Assembly: GCA_004519485.1 (NCBI GenBank)
Contig: CP038109.1
Coordinates: 210,001 to 274,000 of the forward strand
From: Nannochloropsis oceanica
Lineage: Eukaryota > Sar > Eustigmatophyceae > Eustigmatales > Monodopsidaceae
Direction of reading: 5' to 3'
DNA length: 64,000 nucleotides
Shown here piece by piece: positions 63,938 to 64,000 of this stretch (positions within the stretch are counted from its first letter, which is position 1; each line of letters starts with the position of its first letter). Under the pieces are notes generated by a model. It was not told the DNA's origin and did not search any database. It worked only from the letters and a program-made list of their open reading frames with translations. A program made the position numbers and the translations under genes.

Positions 63938-64000
63938 TAACATGCGAAGTGACAGGAAGATAGCTCTGAATGTAGGCGACAGAGGCACTGTAAGCGCAAT

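Overview
This is nuclear DNA of a photosynthetic eukaryote with small, compact genes. It carries spliceosome, retromer, autophagy, actin-capping and 80S ribosome genes, and canonical GT-AG introns that are few and mostly 100-460 bases long. It also carries plastid-linked genes: a violaxanthin de-epoxidase-related protein, a cyanobacterial-type MoeB-rhodanese protein and a decayed chlorophyll-catabolism-type Rieske oxygenase, plus a fused BtaA-BtaB betaine-lipid synthase. Together these suggest a stramenopile alga, most likely a eustigmatophyte of the Nannochloropsis/Microchloropsis type. That assignment is inference from gene content; there is no rRNA or plastid marker in the window. I see no bacterial operons, CRISPR array or tRNA gene (the tRNA check was by eye, not with a program).

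Layout. 0-9.3 kb: a very large Gln/Ser/Glu-rich protein running off the left edge (minus), a short protein with a PEX14-like N-domain (minus) and an unrecognised two-exon gene (plus). 9.8-11.2 kb: an opine dehydrogenase-family gene. 11.2-16.8 kb: a gene-poor stretch with a long purine tract. 16.8-30 kb: violaxanthin de-epoxidase-related protein, USP14/UBP6 deubiquitinase, calreticulin, a macro-domain protein, ribosomal protein eS8, a PHD/extended-PHD protein and a multi-zinc-finger RING protein. 30-44 kb: DHX16/PRP2 helicase, a coiled-coil protein, MoeB-rhodanese, F-actin capping protein alpha and a short Beclin 1/ATG6. 45-57 kb: betaine-lipid synthase BTA1, a four-span membrane protein, EME1 nuclease subunit, a diverged inverted repeat and VPS35. 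57.7-64 kb: a broken Rieske oxygenase, a glycosyltransferase-sulfotransferase-glutaredoxin fusion and a protein built on STI1 repeats.

Neighbouring genes usually alternate in strand, so many share head-to-head promoter regions of about 370-810 bases. They do not form one pathway. The clearest themes are protein quality control and trafficking (USP14, calreticulin, RING protein, VPS35, Beclin, STI1 protein), genome and RNA maintenance (EME1, DHX16, PHD protein), and plastid or lipid functions (VDR, MoeB-rhodanese, BTA1, Rieske remnant).

Most exon structures here were worked out by eye from splice signals, reading phase and remembered family sequences. First exons of 14-87 bases were recovered for the PHD protein, coiled-coil protein, BTA1, four-span protein and VPS35; the last five or so residues at other starts may be wrong. 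The strongest candidates for something new are the three-domain glycosyltransferase-sulfotransferase-glutaredoxin protein and the diverged inverted repeat near 52.2-53.1 kb.
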